A DNA stretch of 64,000 nt from Thiotrichales bacterium (GTDB lineage Bacteria > Pseudomonadota > Gammaproteobacteria > Beggiatoales > Beggiatoaceae), in assembly GCA_016745035.1 (NCBI GenBank), contig JADGDE010000009.1, forward strand, positions 119,324 to 183,323. Direction: 5' to 3'. The notes under the pieces are model-generated. The model was not told the DNA's origin. It searched no databases and worked only from the letters and a program-made list of their open reading frames with translations. The translations under genes and the position numbers were made by a program. Below are positions 1 through 8,349 of the stretch, piece after piece (position 1 is the first letter of the stretch; each line of letters starts with the position of its first letter).

Positions 1-464
1 AACACAGAACCGCATAATAAAGGCGGATGATGCACAAATAACAAGGCATCTTCCAGCATCTGGTCTTGAGCTTGTAGCCAATCGAGTTGTTCCCCTGAGA
101 GATTGGCAGGGGCGCTGTCTAGGAATAGTAGCGTAGTTTCGGGGTAATCAATCCGATAATACAGTTGTTGGTTTTGGATGTTGTTATCGAGTTTGAAAGC
201 GCTGTTAAAAGCCGCTAGGCGGTCGTGGTTGCCCATCATGATATGCACAGGGCAGGTGAATTCCTGAAAGATTTCATCTAACCACACATACGCCTCTGGC
301 TCACCCGCAATAGCGGCTAAATCACCTGAGACCACTAACACATCAGGTTGTTGAGCTAGGATAGCGGTAACAACTGCACGCAGGTGCGCGCGCACATCTA
401 AGTTATAATGTGCCGCGTCGGTGGCAGCAATGTGTAAGTCACTGATTTGTGCAATTCTTAACAT
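1..464 (-). CDS. CpdA-like metallophosphoesterase (3' part cut by window edge)
   Basis: This is the N-terminal 154 residues of a calcineurin-like phosphoesterase; the rest lies beyond position 1. Reading leftwards from ATG at 462-464 one sees RIAQISDLHI (metal-binding D-x-H), VVSGDL (GD motif), MMGNHDR (GNHD motif) and near the edge FVHHPP. These are the first four motif blocks of the family in the usual order and spacing. CpdA-type enzymes hydrolyse cyclic AMP in the cytoplasm, and an adenylate cyclase lies nearby at 2.1-4.1 kb. The family also contains phosphatases of other specificity, so the cAMP substrate is inference. The final GHxH block is outside the window. Confidence 0.85.
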   Translation of the reverse strand, partial: MLRIAQISDLHIAATDAAHYNLDVRAHLRAVVTAILAQQPDVLVVSGDLAAIAGEPEAYVWLDEIFQEFTCPVHIMMGNHDRLAAFNSAFKLDNNIQNQQLYYRIDYPETTLLFLDSAPANLSGEQLDWLQAQDQMLEDALLFVHHPPLLCGSV

Positions 465-515
465 AGGCGAATTATACCGCATGTGGCGTAGTCTGCCAGC
501 TTTTGATCTTACTTA

Positions 516-644
516 CTGATGTTATGCAAAGGTTTCTTTTTGGCTTTAACAAGCCAAAAAACCACCATTGCTCCACGGCTAAATTCCACTAGGCAGCTGG
601 AAAACCACAATATTGAGATAAAAACAGGCTTAGTGCGTAACATC
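516..644. repeat. Miniature inverted-repeat element, copy 1
   Basis: The ends read ctgatgttatgcaaagg on the left and, reversed, gatgttacgcactaag on the right. The flanks 507-515 and 645-653 agree at 7 of 9 positions (shared core ttactta), consistent with an old 9-bp target duplication. The interior has gctaaattccactaggcagctgg, also present in the copies near 5.1 and 56.1 kb. The right duplicate supplies the stop codon of the neighbouring transporter gene. Confidence 0.75.
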
Positions 645-650
645 AGTTAC

Positions 651-1550
651 TTAGTCATGTTGGTGCTCATAGGCACAAGTTTCCCCCGGAAACTCGACTT
701 CGATAGTGACATGTTCAATATGGGCAAGGGTTAGTATATCTCGGATTTGTTGTTTTATCTCAACTAGACGTTGGCGCGACATTTCTTCTTTCATCACCAC
801 ATGCAAAGATAAAACGTGATAATCCCCATCTAAAGACCACAGATGAATATCATGAATAGAGTTTAAGGGCAGTTGTTCTAGTAACTGTTTTTCTAAATTT
901 TTTAAGTCGAAATCGATGGGAATGGCTTGCAAGAAAATATACAACGTGCCACGGAGATTTTTAGCCGCTTGCCAAAATACATAAAAGGCAATCCCTAAAG
1001 AGAGCAAAGGGTCTAAAATGGGGATGTAGATAAACAGTAGCACCACACTCGCAAGTAGCACTGCAACCCAACCTAATACATCTTCTAATAGGTGTAAACG
1101 CACCACTTTTTCATTTTGGGTTTGCCCACCGCTTAAGCGCCAGACGGCGATGCCATTGACGACTGTGCCTAAAATAGCCAGCAACAACATGCCCTCAACA
1201 TGCACGTCTTGCGGGGTTAATAAGCGGGGAACGGTTTCAATCATAATGATGATGGAACCAATCAACAAAATAGTACCAGTCAAAAAGGCACTGACCAGCG
1301 AAAAACGTCGGTAGCCATAAGAAAAATAGCGATCTCGACTTTTGGTACTTAAACGGGCAAAATACCAAGATAAACCCAACGCAAAACTATCACCAAAATC
1401 GTGCAGGGCATCGGCAAGAATTGCCATGCTGTTTGTCCACAAGCCGCCAACGATTTCAATCAGGGCAAAACTTAAGTTAAGAAAAAATACCCAACGGATA
1501 TTTTCCTCGGCGGTGTTTTCTCCGTGGTGATGATGATGGTGTCCCGACAT
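651..1550 (-). CDS. Cation diffusion facilitator (CDF/CzcD-like) metal efflux transporter
   Basis: A 299-residue inner-membrane antiporter that exports Zn2+ or similar divalent metals against protons. Six hydrophobic segments are visible. The two metal-site HxxxD motifs of the family are present: ADALHDFGDS in TM2 and HLLEDVLGW in TM5. The C-terminal cytoplasmic domain (HDIHLWSLDGDYHVLSLHV) is the usual CDF dimerisation domain. Residues 4-9 are six consecutive histidines, a natural metal-binding tail common in this family. The TTG three bases upstream is in frame, but ATG at 1548-1550 is preferred. The stop codon lies within the target duplicate of a small repeat element. The exact metal cannot be read from sequence. 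Confidence 0.93.
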   Translation of the reverse strand: MSGHHHHHHGENTAEENIRWVFFLNLSFALIEIVGGLWTNSMAILADALHDFGDSFALGLSWYFARLSTKSRDRYFSYGYRRFSLVSAFLTGTILLIGSIIIMIETVPRLLTPQDVHVEGMLLLAILGTVVNGIAVWRLSGGQTQNEKVVRLHLLEDVLGWVAVLLASVVLLFIYIPILDPLLSLGIAFYVFWQAAKNLRGTLYIFLQAIPIDFDLKNLEKQLLEQLPLNSIHDIHLWSLDGDYHVLSLHVVMKEEMSRQRLVEIKQQIRDILTLAHIEHVTIEVEFPGETCAYEHQHD

Positions 1551-1733
1551 CAAAAATCCTTTTGTTTATATCGAAGCTTAGTCAAAATTAACCCGATAAC
1601 ATGCGAATAAAAATCAGGCGGGTGATTTTTTATGCTTGAAACCCTAGTATTTTACTCATATATTACAGCCTAAGTCAGACTATGACTAGCATTAGTCGTT
1701 AGAAACACATAAACACAAGTGAAGGAATAAATT

Positions 1734-2069
1734 ATGGAAGCCATTGTAAACGGTCAAACAATTCAATTAAGTGAAGCGGGCTGGTTAGAAAACTTAGATG
1801 AGTGGAGTGAAGAATTAGCACATGAAGTTGCTAAAAACGAACAAATTGATGAATTAACGCCAGAACATTGGGATATTATCAATCTAGCTCGTGATTTCTT
1901 CCATGAAAATGGTATTGTGTGTGAGCCACGTAAATTCTCCAAATTGCTGAAGAAAAATTTTGGCGCGGATCGCTCTAGCCAAAAATATATTTATTCTTTA
2001 TTTCCACAAGGTTTGATTAAATGTGCAAATAAAGTGGCGGGTTTACCTCGTCCTAAAGGGTGTAGTTAA
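1734..2069 (+). CDS. DsrC/TusE/RspA-family sulfur carrier protein
   Basis: A 111-residue cytoplasmic protein with the full DsrC fold signature: ELTPEHWDIINLARDFFHENG, then YIYSLFPQG, then a C-terminal arm ending AGLPRPKGCS. The penultimate residue is the conserved cysteine that carries sulfur. True DsrC has a second cysteine 11 positions upstream (CxxAGLPKPxGC pattern). Here that place is asparagine, and a cysteine sits two residues further upstream (KCANKVAGLPRPKGC). The protein is therefore neither a textbook DsrC nor a TusE. DsrC works with sulfite reductase in sulfur oxidation; TusE works in tRNA thiolation. The gene is monocistronic, with a good ribosome site (gaagga) before ATG and a stem-loop after it. 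Confidence 0.9.
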   Translation: MEAIVNGQTIQLSEAGWLENLDEWSEELAHEVAKNEQIDELTPEHWDIINLARDFFHENGIVCEPRKFSKLLKKNFGADRSSQKYIYSLFPQGLIKCANKVAGLPRPKGCS

Positions 2070-2077
2070 GCCACATT

Positions 2078-2102
2078 TGCTAGCAGTTTTAAGCTGCTAG
2101 CA
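2078..2102. terminator. Stem-loop between convergent genes
   Basis: tgctagcag and ctgctagca form a perfect 9-bp stem with a 7-base loop, lying exactly between the stop of the DsrC-like gene and the stop of the convergent cyclase gene. There is no clear T-run on either side, so termination is inferred from position. Confidence 0.55.
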
Positions 2103-4130
2103 TCACAGGGCGACATGGGGTGCGTGTCGTGATATTGACAAACTTTCAATCTCTTCTTGCATCATTTGTTGTTCCAGCTCGGAATAACGTCCTTGTACCA
2201 AATGAATCGCTACTAAGTCCGTTTTGCCTTTTAAGTGTACTGTGCCGACACTTTCAGTTTGATAACGCTCAGATAAATAGCTCAAAGTATCATCGCCAAT
2301 TAAAATCCGGCAAATATTATCCGCATCCAAAGTTTTATCGAAACTCTCCAGCCGCGCTGCGGTGTTGACCGTATCACCAAGCACCGTATATTCCTGCCGT
2401 TGCTCACCGCCTAAACTACCAGCGACCAAAGGCCCTGTAAAAATCCCAACCCGCATCCGAATTTTTGGCATACCGCGCTTGTCCCATTCCATCCGTAAAC
2501 GAGCCATTTCTGTGCGCATAGACAAGGCACAATCAACCGCATTGGCGGCATTACGGGCAATGGCTTCTTCGCTGTTTTCCGCCACGGGAACACCAAAAAC
2601 AGCCATGACCGCATCGCCGATAAATTTATTCACCTGACCATGATGGGCTTCAACAACTTTAACCATAGCGCTCATGTATTCATTGAGCCAATCCATCAGA
2701 GCTTGCGGTTCCATGGTCTCAGAAACAGTGGTAAAGTTTTGCAAATCGGTAAACAAGACGGTGGCGGTTAAGCGTTGCGAGACCAATTTACCGTGGTTCA
2801 GATATTGATCACGAGATGCCCAAATAACTTTGGCGACATCTTTGGAGACATGACGGCTAAAGAGATTCATTAAAGTCGCACGCTCGTGATGTTCTTTGTA
2901 GGCTTGATAGGCGATCACAAAAACCATGCTTGTAAACCAACCTAGGACAGGCGCAGCAAATACCAACCACCATTGATAATAAAAGGCGACCAAGCTAATT
3001 AGCCCTAAACTGCCAATGCCGAGTAGATTAAACAGACTAAAACGCCAAAAATTATGAATTTTGAGGCAGAACAATGCCCCCAATAAAGTCCAAAACCAAA
3101 TCCAAATCCGTTCATGGACTTCGTTTAATGCTTGCAAAGGCAGTTCTTCACCCAAACCCCAGCGTAAAATATGACTGGTTCCATGCGCGTGGACATTAAC
3201 CCCTGGCATCCGTTGCTCGCCATCTAACCAGCGTGTGACGGGGGTATAAAAAAAATCGGGGGTTGCCTCGGCATTTGTACCAATCAGGACGATTTTATCG
3301 CGCAGTAATTCAGGGTTGAAATTATCATCGAATAATTGCGTTAAAGTCAGACTACGGGGTGGATCAGTGACATTAAAATAACTAAATAAAAATTGATAGC
3401 CATTGGCATCAATATTGGCATAACCACCAAATCCCTCATTTAAAGGCGCTGGAAAAACGGTATCCCCTAAAACCAAGGCATCATCGGCATTATTGTACAA
3501 ATGAATATTTTCCTCCGCCAGATAGCGTAAAGCGAGCTTTAAGCCAAAATATTCAAACCATTGTCCTTCGTGATCATCCATAAACAAGAGACCCCGGCGA
3601 ATAACATAGCCTTGATCGTAAATCACATCATTAAAACCAACCTGACGTTTTTTTTCTAATACTTTGGGTGGGGGGACATAATTGCCTTCCTTATTAGCGA
3701 ATTTCATAATCGCAATGATGTTGTCATTTTCGGCTAAGACTTTATTTAATCGCGCATGACCTGCACTGTCATTTAAAGGCACGGGCATATCACGATATAA
3801 ATCTAAACCAATCACCCGTGCTTGTTGTTCTAATAGACGCTCAAACACCTCAGTGAGTAAATTATCTGACAAGGGCCAGCCATATTTGCGTTGATCCGCA
3901 TCGGTTAGCCACAAAACCGTGATACGATCATCGACCGGTTTTTGTTGGGACTGATGAATCAGCATGGCATCATAAGCAATCAGTTCCAAAGGCTGAAGAT
4001 AGCCCGCATTACGGACGCTAAGCAATAACACAAAAACGATATGTGCCAACAATAAAGCAATAAAAATAGGGGAGCTAAAAAATGTTCGTAGGTTCTGCCA
4101 TCGAAATGACAAGGGTTTCATTATGGACAT
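2103..4130 (-). CDS. CHASE2-domain class III adenylate cyclase
   Basis: A 675-residue membrane protein that should make cAMP in response to an extracytoplasmic signal. After an N-terminal membrane anchor (about residues 20-42) comes a periplasmic CHASE2 sensor domain (about 45-335; note the conserved LRDKIVLIGTNA), then three hydrophobic segments (about 340-410) and a cytoplasmic cyclase domain from about 450. Both metal-binding aspartates are present (LFTDLQNF and FIGDAVMAVFG). So are the adenine-selecting Lys and Asp (VNKFIGDA, YTVLGDTVN) and the transition-state Asn/Arg (NTAARLE). It is therefore probably active on ATP. No neighbour shares its strand. Confidence 0.93.
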   Translation of the reverse strand: MSIMKPLSFRWQNLRTFFSSPIFIALLLAHIVFVLLLSVRNAGYLQPLELIAYDAMLIHQSQQKPVDDRITVLWLTDADQRKYGWPLSDNLLTEVFERLLEQQARVIGLDLYRDMPVPLNDSAGHARLNKVLAENDNIIAIMKFANKEGNYVPPPKVLEKKRQVGFNDVIYDQGYVIRRGLLFMDDHEGQWFEYFGLKLALRYLAEENIHLYNNADDALVLGDTVFPAPLNEGFGGYANIDANGYQFLFSYFNVTDPPRSLTLTQLFDDNFNPELLRDKIVLIGTNAEATPDFFYTPVTRWLDGEQRMPGVNVHAHGTSHILRWGLGEELPLQALNEVHERIWIWFWTLLGALFCLKIHNFWRFSLFNLLGIGSLGLISLVAFYYQWWLVFAAPVLGWFTSMVFVIAYQAYKEHHERATLMNLFSRHVSKDVAKVIWASRDQYLNHGKLVSQRLTATVLFTDLQNFTTVSETMEPQALMDWLNEYMSAMVKVVEAHHGQVNKFIGDAVMAVFGVPVAENSEEAIARNAANAVDCALSMRTEMARLRMEWDKRGMPKIRMRVGIFTGPLVAGSLGGEQRQEYTVLGDTVNTAARLESFDKTLDADNICRILIGDDTLSYLSERYQTESVGTVHLKGKTDLVAIHLVQGRYSELEQQMMQEEIESLSISRHAPHVAL

Positions 4131-4180
4131 GATGATTTTCTCAAAGCGATTAATAAGCTTACAAGGGCTTTATCAGCAAG

Positions 4181-5095
4181 ATGTGTTCCATATCAATGAA
4201 TAAAGGCATAGATACTGCTGTTATTGTGCTTAATTGGCAGGGTTGGCAGCATACGTTACGTTGTGTGGAGAGCCTGAATGAACTATTAAGTCAAAGCTCT
4301 ATGCGGCTATTGGTGTGTGATAATGGTTCCCAAGATGAGTCTTGGGAAAAATTAGATAATGAACTGGTAAAACAAGGCTTTAGCTATAACAACAGCGAAA
4401 ACACCCCAGCACAAATCCAACTATTGCAAACTGGGGCTAATTTGGGTTTTGCAGGCGGCATGAATTACGCAATACGCCATGCACTTAAAGACCCAAAGAT
4501 TGATTATGTTTGGCTATTAAATAACGACACTTGGCTGGATGAAGATGCGCTTAGCCCCTTAAAACAAGCGGCACAAGATCGCCCTGATGTGGGGCTTTGG
4601 GGAAGTGCTATGTATGATGCACAAGGTCAATTGCAATCGCTTTCGGGTTACCATTACAACCCTTGGCTTACACGTATTAAAGCCTTAAAAACCCCAGCAC
4701 AACCGAGTTATGTTGATGGGGCAGCACTGTTTATTCCGCGTGTTGCATTGGATAAAATTGGATTATTGACCGAAGCATATTTTTTATTTTATGAAGAACT
4801 GGATTATAGCGAACGCTTAAAACAGGTGGGACTCAAAGTTGCGACTTGCCCAAAGAGCCGTGTTTATCATCAAGGCAGTGCCAGTTTAGGCGGGGAAAGC
4901 CTGAAAAAACGCACCCAACGACAATACTACGAAAATCACAGTACCCTATTATTTTCGGCTAAATTTTATCCGTGGCGACTATGGTTTATTCTACCGTGGC
5001 GTTTGAGTGTTAAATTACTGTTGTTAGCTTTACGTCGCGAGTGGGATTTATATCCAGCTTTATGGCAAGCTTATAAAGATTTTTTCACAAAATAA
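4181..5095 (+). CDS. Family 2 glycosyltransferase (rhamnosyltransferase-like)
   Basis: A 304-residue GT-A fold transferase. The N-terminus (TAVIVLNWQGWQHTLRCVESL), DNGSQDES, the nucleotide-sugar/metal motif WLLNNDTWLDEDAL and the later VDGAALFIPR...FLFYEELDYSERL are typical of GT2 enzymes that add sugars to O-antigen or other surface glycans. There is no clear membrane span apart from a hydrophobic patch near the end (LWFILPWRLSVKLLLLAL). The start could also be ATG at 4196 (MNKGIDTAV); neither has a strong ribosome site. It stands alone rather than in a polysaccharide cluster, so donor and acceptor are unknown. Confidence 0.9.
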   Translation: MCSISMNKGIDTAVIVLNWQGWQHTLRCVESLNELLSQSSMRLLVCDNGSQDESWEKLDNELVKQGFSYNNSENTPAQIQLLQTGANLGFAGGMNYAIRHALKDPKIDYVWLLNNDTWLDEDALSPLKQAAQDRPDVGLWGSAMYDAQGQLQSLSGYHYNPWLTRIKALKTPAQPSYVDGAALFIPRVALDKIGLLTEAYFLFYEELDYSERLKQVGLKVATCPKSRVYHQGSASLGGESLKKRTQRQYYENHSTLLFSAKFYPWRLWFILPWRLSVKLLLLALRREWDLYPALWQAYKDFFTK

Positions 5096-5115
5096 GTGTG
5101 CTAAATGGATTTTAA

Positions 5116-5361
5116 CGGATGTTACGCAAAGGCTAAATCTCACTAGAGCAGGTGGAAAACCACAATGTTGAGATAAAAATAGGTTTAGAGTCTATGCGGA
5201 GTATGGGAATCGTCGCGAAAATCAGATATTTTGAGGCTAATTCCGTGGTTTTGTGAGGCGAATAACGCGTTATTTAACGAATAAAAGCGCGGAATTAGAC
5301 CAAAATAGCGGATTTGCAGCAGATTATTCATATTTCGCATAGACTCTTAGTGCGTAACATC
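5116..5361. repeat. Miniature inverted-repeat element, copy 2 (carries a nested insertion)
   Basis: The ends cggatgttacgcaaaggct and tgcgtaacatc match the family. The flanks are ggattttaa (5107-5115) and agattttaa (5362-5370), an 8/9 match expected of a 9-bp target duplication. The element has been split by a 159-bp second element inserted at TTA, between the halves aaaatagg and gtgcgtaac that are contiguous in copy 1. Confidence 0.85.
5188..5346. mobile_element. Nested 159-bp MITE with IS5-type ends
   Basis: It has perfect 11-bp terminal inverted repeats gagtctatgcg / cgcatagactc and is flanked on both sides by TTA (5185-5187 and 5347-5349), the TNA-type duplication of IS1031-like IS5-family elements. 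It encodes no protein. Its first 11 bases are identical to the left end of the decayed IS at 62408, which suggests it was mobilised by that IS or a relative. Confidence 0.8.
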
Positions 5362-5464
5362 AGATTTTAAATCTTTTTCTAGGCAAATCTACATAAATAT
5401 AATTTAATATATCATTATATTATACTATACTAAAGCCAATTACATTTCATCAAGGAGAGTTGTG

Positions 5465-5767
5465 ATGTCGAAATTGAATTGTTGGGAATATAAGCAATGT
5501 GGACGCGAACCCGGTGGTAAGCATACCGAAGATTTAGGCGTTTGTCCTGTGCCGCAGACCAAACCTGCAGATGGATTAAATTGTGGCAATAATGCTGGGC
5601 GTGCTTGCTGGGCTATTTCAAAGTCGCTATGTGGGGATCGGGTTCAAGGCAACTATACCGATAAAATTGGCGCTTGTATGGATTGCGCTTTTTATAAGAA
5701 CGTTTTACATGAAGAGTTAATCGAGTTCAAAACCGGCAAAGAGATTTTGGAGCATTTACAAACCTAA
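5465..5767 (+). CDS. Two-CW-type small Cys/Trp protein
   Basis: A 100-residue soluble protein with nine cysteines. It contains paired Cys-Trp motifs (LNCWEYKQCGREPGG at the start and GRACWAISKSLCG in the middle) and then CMDCAFY, followed by a short helical tail. This arrangement matches small two-CW domain proteins found in many environmental bacteria, often beside signalling genes; the cysteines probably bind metal. The biochemical role is unknown. ATG at 5465 is preferred over GTG at 5462 because of the ribosome site aaggaga. It is monocistronic. Confidence 0.7.
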   Translation: MSKLNCWEYKQCGREPGGKHTEDLGVCPVPQTKPADGLNCGNNAGRACWAISKSLCGDRVQGNYTDKIGACMDCAFYKNVLHEELIEFKTGKEILEHLQT

Positions 5768-6218
5768 ACACAAGTCATAGCCTACTTGCTACCCCCCTTT
5801 TACATAGGTTTCCTGCTGTTTGCACTGATGTTGGTTTTTGCTCGATTTGTGTCTGATAACGCCTAGATACAGTCTTTCACATCACTCCTTTTAGAGATGT
5901 TTTTCATAAAATAGACTCTAATCATTGGTTCGTTTTAGAGCGGGCTTAACTGTGCGAGTAGTTTGACCAATTCGGTACTAGGTTCTATATCCAAGTCTGT
6001 AAATATAACATCACACCTGAGTTGAACAATGGCACAATGCCAAACAGCGTGTGAGCTTATCAGGAAAACATTTTCATGTTGACATACTTAAGGGAATTAT
6101 CGAGAATGCACCGCTTTGAGTCCGGTTAGATTTGGATTCAACATACTCATTTTGTGGTCTCAATCACGTTGCTTAATAGCGTTGACATAGAAAAACTATA
6201 CAGCCTCTATCAGCTAAA
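5768..6218. other. Non-coding stretch, no recognisable feature
   Basis: I find no convincing reading frame, RNA gene or repeat in these roughly 450 bases between the two-CW gene and the gmk promoter. Base composition is ordinary for the intergenic DNA here. It may be eroded coding sequence, but nothing recognisable remains. Confidence 0.5.
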
Positions 6219-6246
6219 CTGACATTCAATTAGATAAGCTTATAAT
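6219..6246 (+). promoter_or_regulatory. Probable sigma-70 promoter of gmk
   Basis: ctgaca (6219-6224), a 16-base spacer and tataat (6241-6246) give a near-consensus sigma-70 promoter about 33 bases before the gmk start codon. Prediction by eye only. Confidence 0.6.
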
Positions 6247-6279
6247 AAATAAGACCACTCTTACGTTAAGGAATATTCC

Positions 6280-6894
6280 ATGTTACGTGGACAGCTTTAT
6301 ATCATTGCTGCTCCCTCAGGGGCAGGGAAAACCAGCCTTTTAAAAACCTTATTAACGGTAGAAAACAGCTTGCAGTTGTCCATATCGCACACCACCCGTC
6401 CACCACGTCCTGGTGAAACCAATGGTAAGGATTATCATTTTATTTCCCTAGAGCAATTTAAAACCTTACAAAAATCGGATGAGTTTTTGGAATGGGCGCA
6501 GGTATTTGATAATTGCTATGGCACATCCAAAAGCTGGGTTAATGGGCAGCTTGATCAGGGTAAAAACGTCATTTTAGAAATCGATTGGCAAGGGGCAAAA
6601 CAAGTTCGCCAGCATATTGACGATTGCATCAGTATTTTTATTTTGCCACCGAGCCGCGCTGACTTATTACAACGCTTACATAAACGTGGGCAAGACAGTG
6701 AGCGCGTGATTCAACGGCGTATGAATGATGCCGTTGAACAAATGCGTCATTATGATGAGTTTGATTATGTGGTTGTTAATGATGTGTTTGAAAACGCCGT
6801 TGATGATTTACATGCCATTGTGCGCTCACAATTACAACGCCGCCGAGCGCAAGAAATTCGTATGGGCGATAAGCTCAAACAGCTATTAGCGTAG
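6280..6894 (+). CDS. gmk: Guanylate kinase
   Basis: A 204-residue essential cytoplasmic enzyme converting GMP and ATP to GDP and ADP. The P-loop is APSGAGKTS (about residues 11-19). The GMP-binding region SISHTTRPPRPGE...GKDYHF, the DWQGAKQVR segment (Walker B side) and the lid sequence RLHKRGQDS...RRMNDA are all canonical. Length is that of the family (about 205). In many gammaproteobacteria rpoZ follows gmk; here it does not, and two palindromes follow instead. A ribosome site (aagga) precedes ATG. Confidence 0.97.
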   Translation: MLRGQLYIIAAPSGAGKTSLLKTLLTVENSLQLSISHTTRPPRPGETNGKDYHFISLEQFKTLQKSDEFLEWAQVFDNCYGTSKSWVNGQLDQGKNVILEIDWQGAKQVRQHIDDCISIFILPPSRADLLQRLHKRGQDSERVIQRRMNDAVEQMRHYDEFDYVVVNDVFENAVDDLHAIVRSQLQRRRAQEIRMGDKLKQLLA

Positions 6895-6915
6895 AGCCGT
6901 AGCACGCTACGGCTC
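6894..6915. repeat. Perfect 10-bp palindromic stem-loop
   Basis: gagccgtagc and gctacggctc pair perfectly around a 2-base centre, starting at the gmk stop codon. A related palindrome lies 57 bases downstream. It could act as a factor-dependent terminator or be a REP-like element; there is no T-run. Confidence 0.6.
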
Positions 6916-6971
6916 ATCGAAGCCGCTATACTCAAATCCAGCACACCTTTGTATGGGGCTTTGTTTGCGTT

Positions 6972-6994
6972 GAGACGTAGCAGTGCTACGTCTC
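6972..6994. repeat. Perfect 11-bp palindromic stem-loop
   Basis: gagacgtagca and tgctacgtctc pair perfectly around a single g. The core (cgtagc...gctacg) is shared with the palindrome at 6894-6915, so the two are probably related REP-like sequences between the convergent gmk and sucB genes. Confidence 0.6.
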
Positions 6995-7027
6995 TACATC
7001 GTCAACATTGCCGCTGCCAAACAGCGT

Positions 7028-8260
7028 TTATAAATCCAACAATAAGCGCCGTGGATCTTCGAGGCTTTGTTTAATTTGTCGCAAAAATTGCACCGCTTCA
7101 CGGCCATCAATGATTTGGTGGTCGTAGGATAAAGCCACGTACATAATGGGACGAATCACCACTTGTCCGTTTTCGGCAATCGGGCGCTCGACAATATTAT
7201 GCATACCTAAAATCGCACTTTGTGGTGGATTTAAAATGGGGGTTGAGAGCATCGAGCCAAACACACCGCCATTGGTAATCGTAAACGTACCGCCTTGTAA
7301 ATCCTCTAATTCAAGTTTGTTATGTCGGGCTTTATCGGCATAAGCACGGATCTGGTTTTCAATCTCAGCAAAACTTAAACGATCGACATCACGCACAATC
7401 GGCACAACCAGACCGCGCTCAGAACTCACCGCAATCCCAATATCATAAAAGCCATGATAAATAATATCATCGCCATCAATTGAGGCATTAATCAGCGGGT
7501 ATTTTTTTAGTGCATGGGTCACGGCTTTGACAAAAAAGGACATAAAACCAAGTTTGCTATCGTGGGTTTTTTCAAAGTCAGCTTTGTATTGCTGGCGCAA
7601 ATCCATCACCGCTTGCATATTGACTTCATTGAAAGTCGTCAAAATTGCATGTTGTTGTTGTGCGGCGAGTAAACGACTAGCGGCACTTTTACGCAAGCGG
7701 GTCATTGGCACGCGCTGCTGCGGGCGTGCTGAGTTTTCCTCTGGAGTGGCTGGCGTAATGGGGGATGGGTTGTTGTCAATGACCGGCTCTGGGATTTTGG
7801 GCTTGGGCTTGTCTTCGCCTTGATTTTGTTGCGCTTGATATTTGAGCACATCAGCCTTGGTAACACGGTCGCCTGTGTGTGGGACCTGATGGCTGTCAAT
7901 CCCGGTCTCGGCGGCTAAATGGCGAGCAGCAGGGCTGGTTTTTGCCGTTGAGGTTTTCACAGGCGTAGGGACAACGTTGGATTCTTCTGCCAATGAGCCG
8001 ATGTGAGGAATGACCACAGGCATGGCATCGGCATCAATATCGGCGAGTGCTTCACCACTTTCGATTAATTCGCCTGCGTGTTTGTGGATTTTTAATAATT
8101 GCCCCGAGGCAGGAGCCACCACATCTAAAATCACTTTATCCGTTTCAATTTCTGCCAAGGTATCCTCGGCTTGTACCCATTCCCCCGCTTGTTTATGCCA
8201 TTTTAAGATAGCGGCCTCTACTATAGATTCTGCTAGAATTGGGGCTTTGACTTCAACCAC
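7028..8260 (-). CDS. sucB: Dihydrolipoamide succinyltransferase (E2 of 2-oxoglutarate dehydrogenase)
   Basis: A 410-residue E2 core enzyme that passes the succinyl group to CoA in the TCA cycle. An N-terminal lipoyl domain carries the lipoylated lysine in [11 protein letters not shown] (about residue 42). A linker leads to an E3-binding domain ([14 protein letters not shown]...[10 protein letters not shown], about 108-140). The catalytic domain ends with the active-site block [16 protein letters not shown]. The start is a GTG with a good ribosome site (aaggag), matching the common N-terminus of SucB. Neither sucA nor lpd is adjacent, so this E2 is transcribed separately. The branched-chain E2 is less likely because the N-terminal and SYDHQIIDG regions resemble SucB. 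Confidence 0.93.
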   Translation of the reverse strand: MVEVKAPILAESIVEAAILKWHKQAGEWVQAEDTLAEIETDKVILDVVAPASGQLLKIHKHAGELIESGEALADIDADAMPVVIPHIGSLAEESNVVPTPVKTSTAKTSPAARHLAAETGIDSHQVPHTGDRVTKADVLKYQAQQNQGEDKPKPKIPEPVIDNNPSPITPATPEENSARPQQRVPMTRLRKSAASRLLAAQQQHAILTTFNEVNMQAVMDLRQQYKADFEKTHDSKLGFMSFFVKAVTHALKKYPLINASIDGDDIIYHGFYDIGIAVSSERGLVVPIVRDVDRLSFAEIENQIRAYADKARHNKLELEDLQGGTFTITNGGVFGSMLSTPILNPPQSAILGMHNIVERPIAENGQVVIRPIMYVALSYDHQIIDGREAVQFLRQIKQSLEDPRRLLLDL

Positions 8261-8349
8261 CGCCGTACTCCTTTTTACCTGCGCTCATACCATGCGTCAT
8301 TCAAGCTTTAATGCTAGAATAGCCCGACTTTTTGCAACTTAACAGCCTT

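Noticed and set aside
1520..1541. Six consecutive His codons that look like a cloning tag
   Set aside because: They sit at the N-terminus of a CDF transporter in otherwise natural chromosomal sequence; His-rich tails are normal in this family.
6894..6994. Palindromes as simple Rho-independent terminators
   Set aside because: Neither stem is followed by a T-run; they share a core and look more like REP-type repeats.
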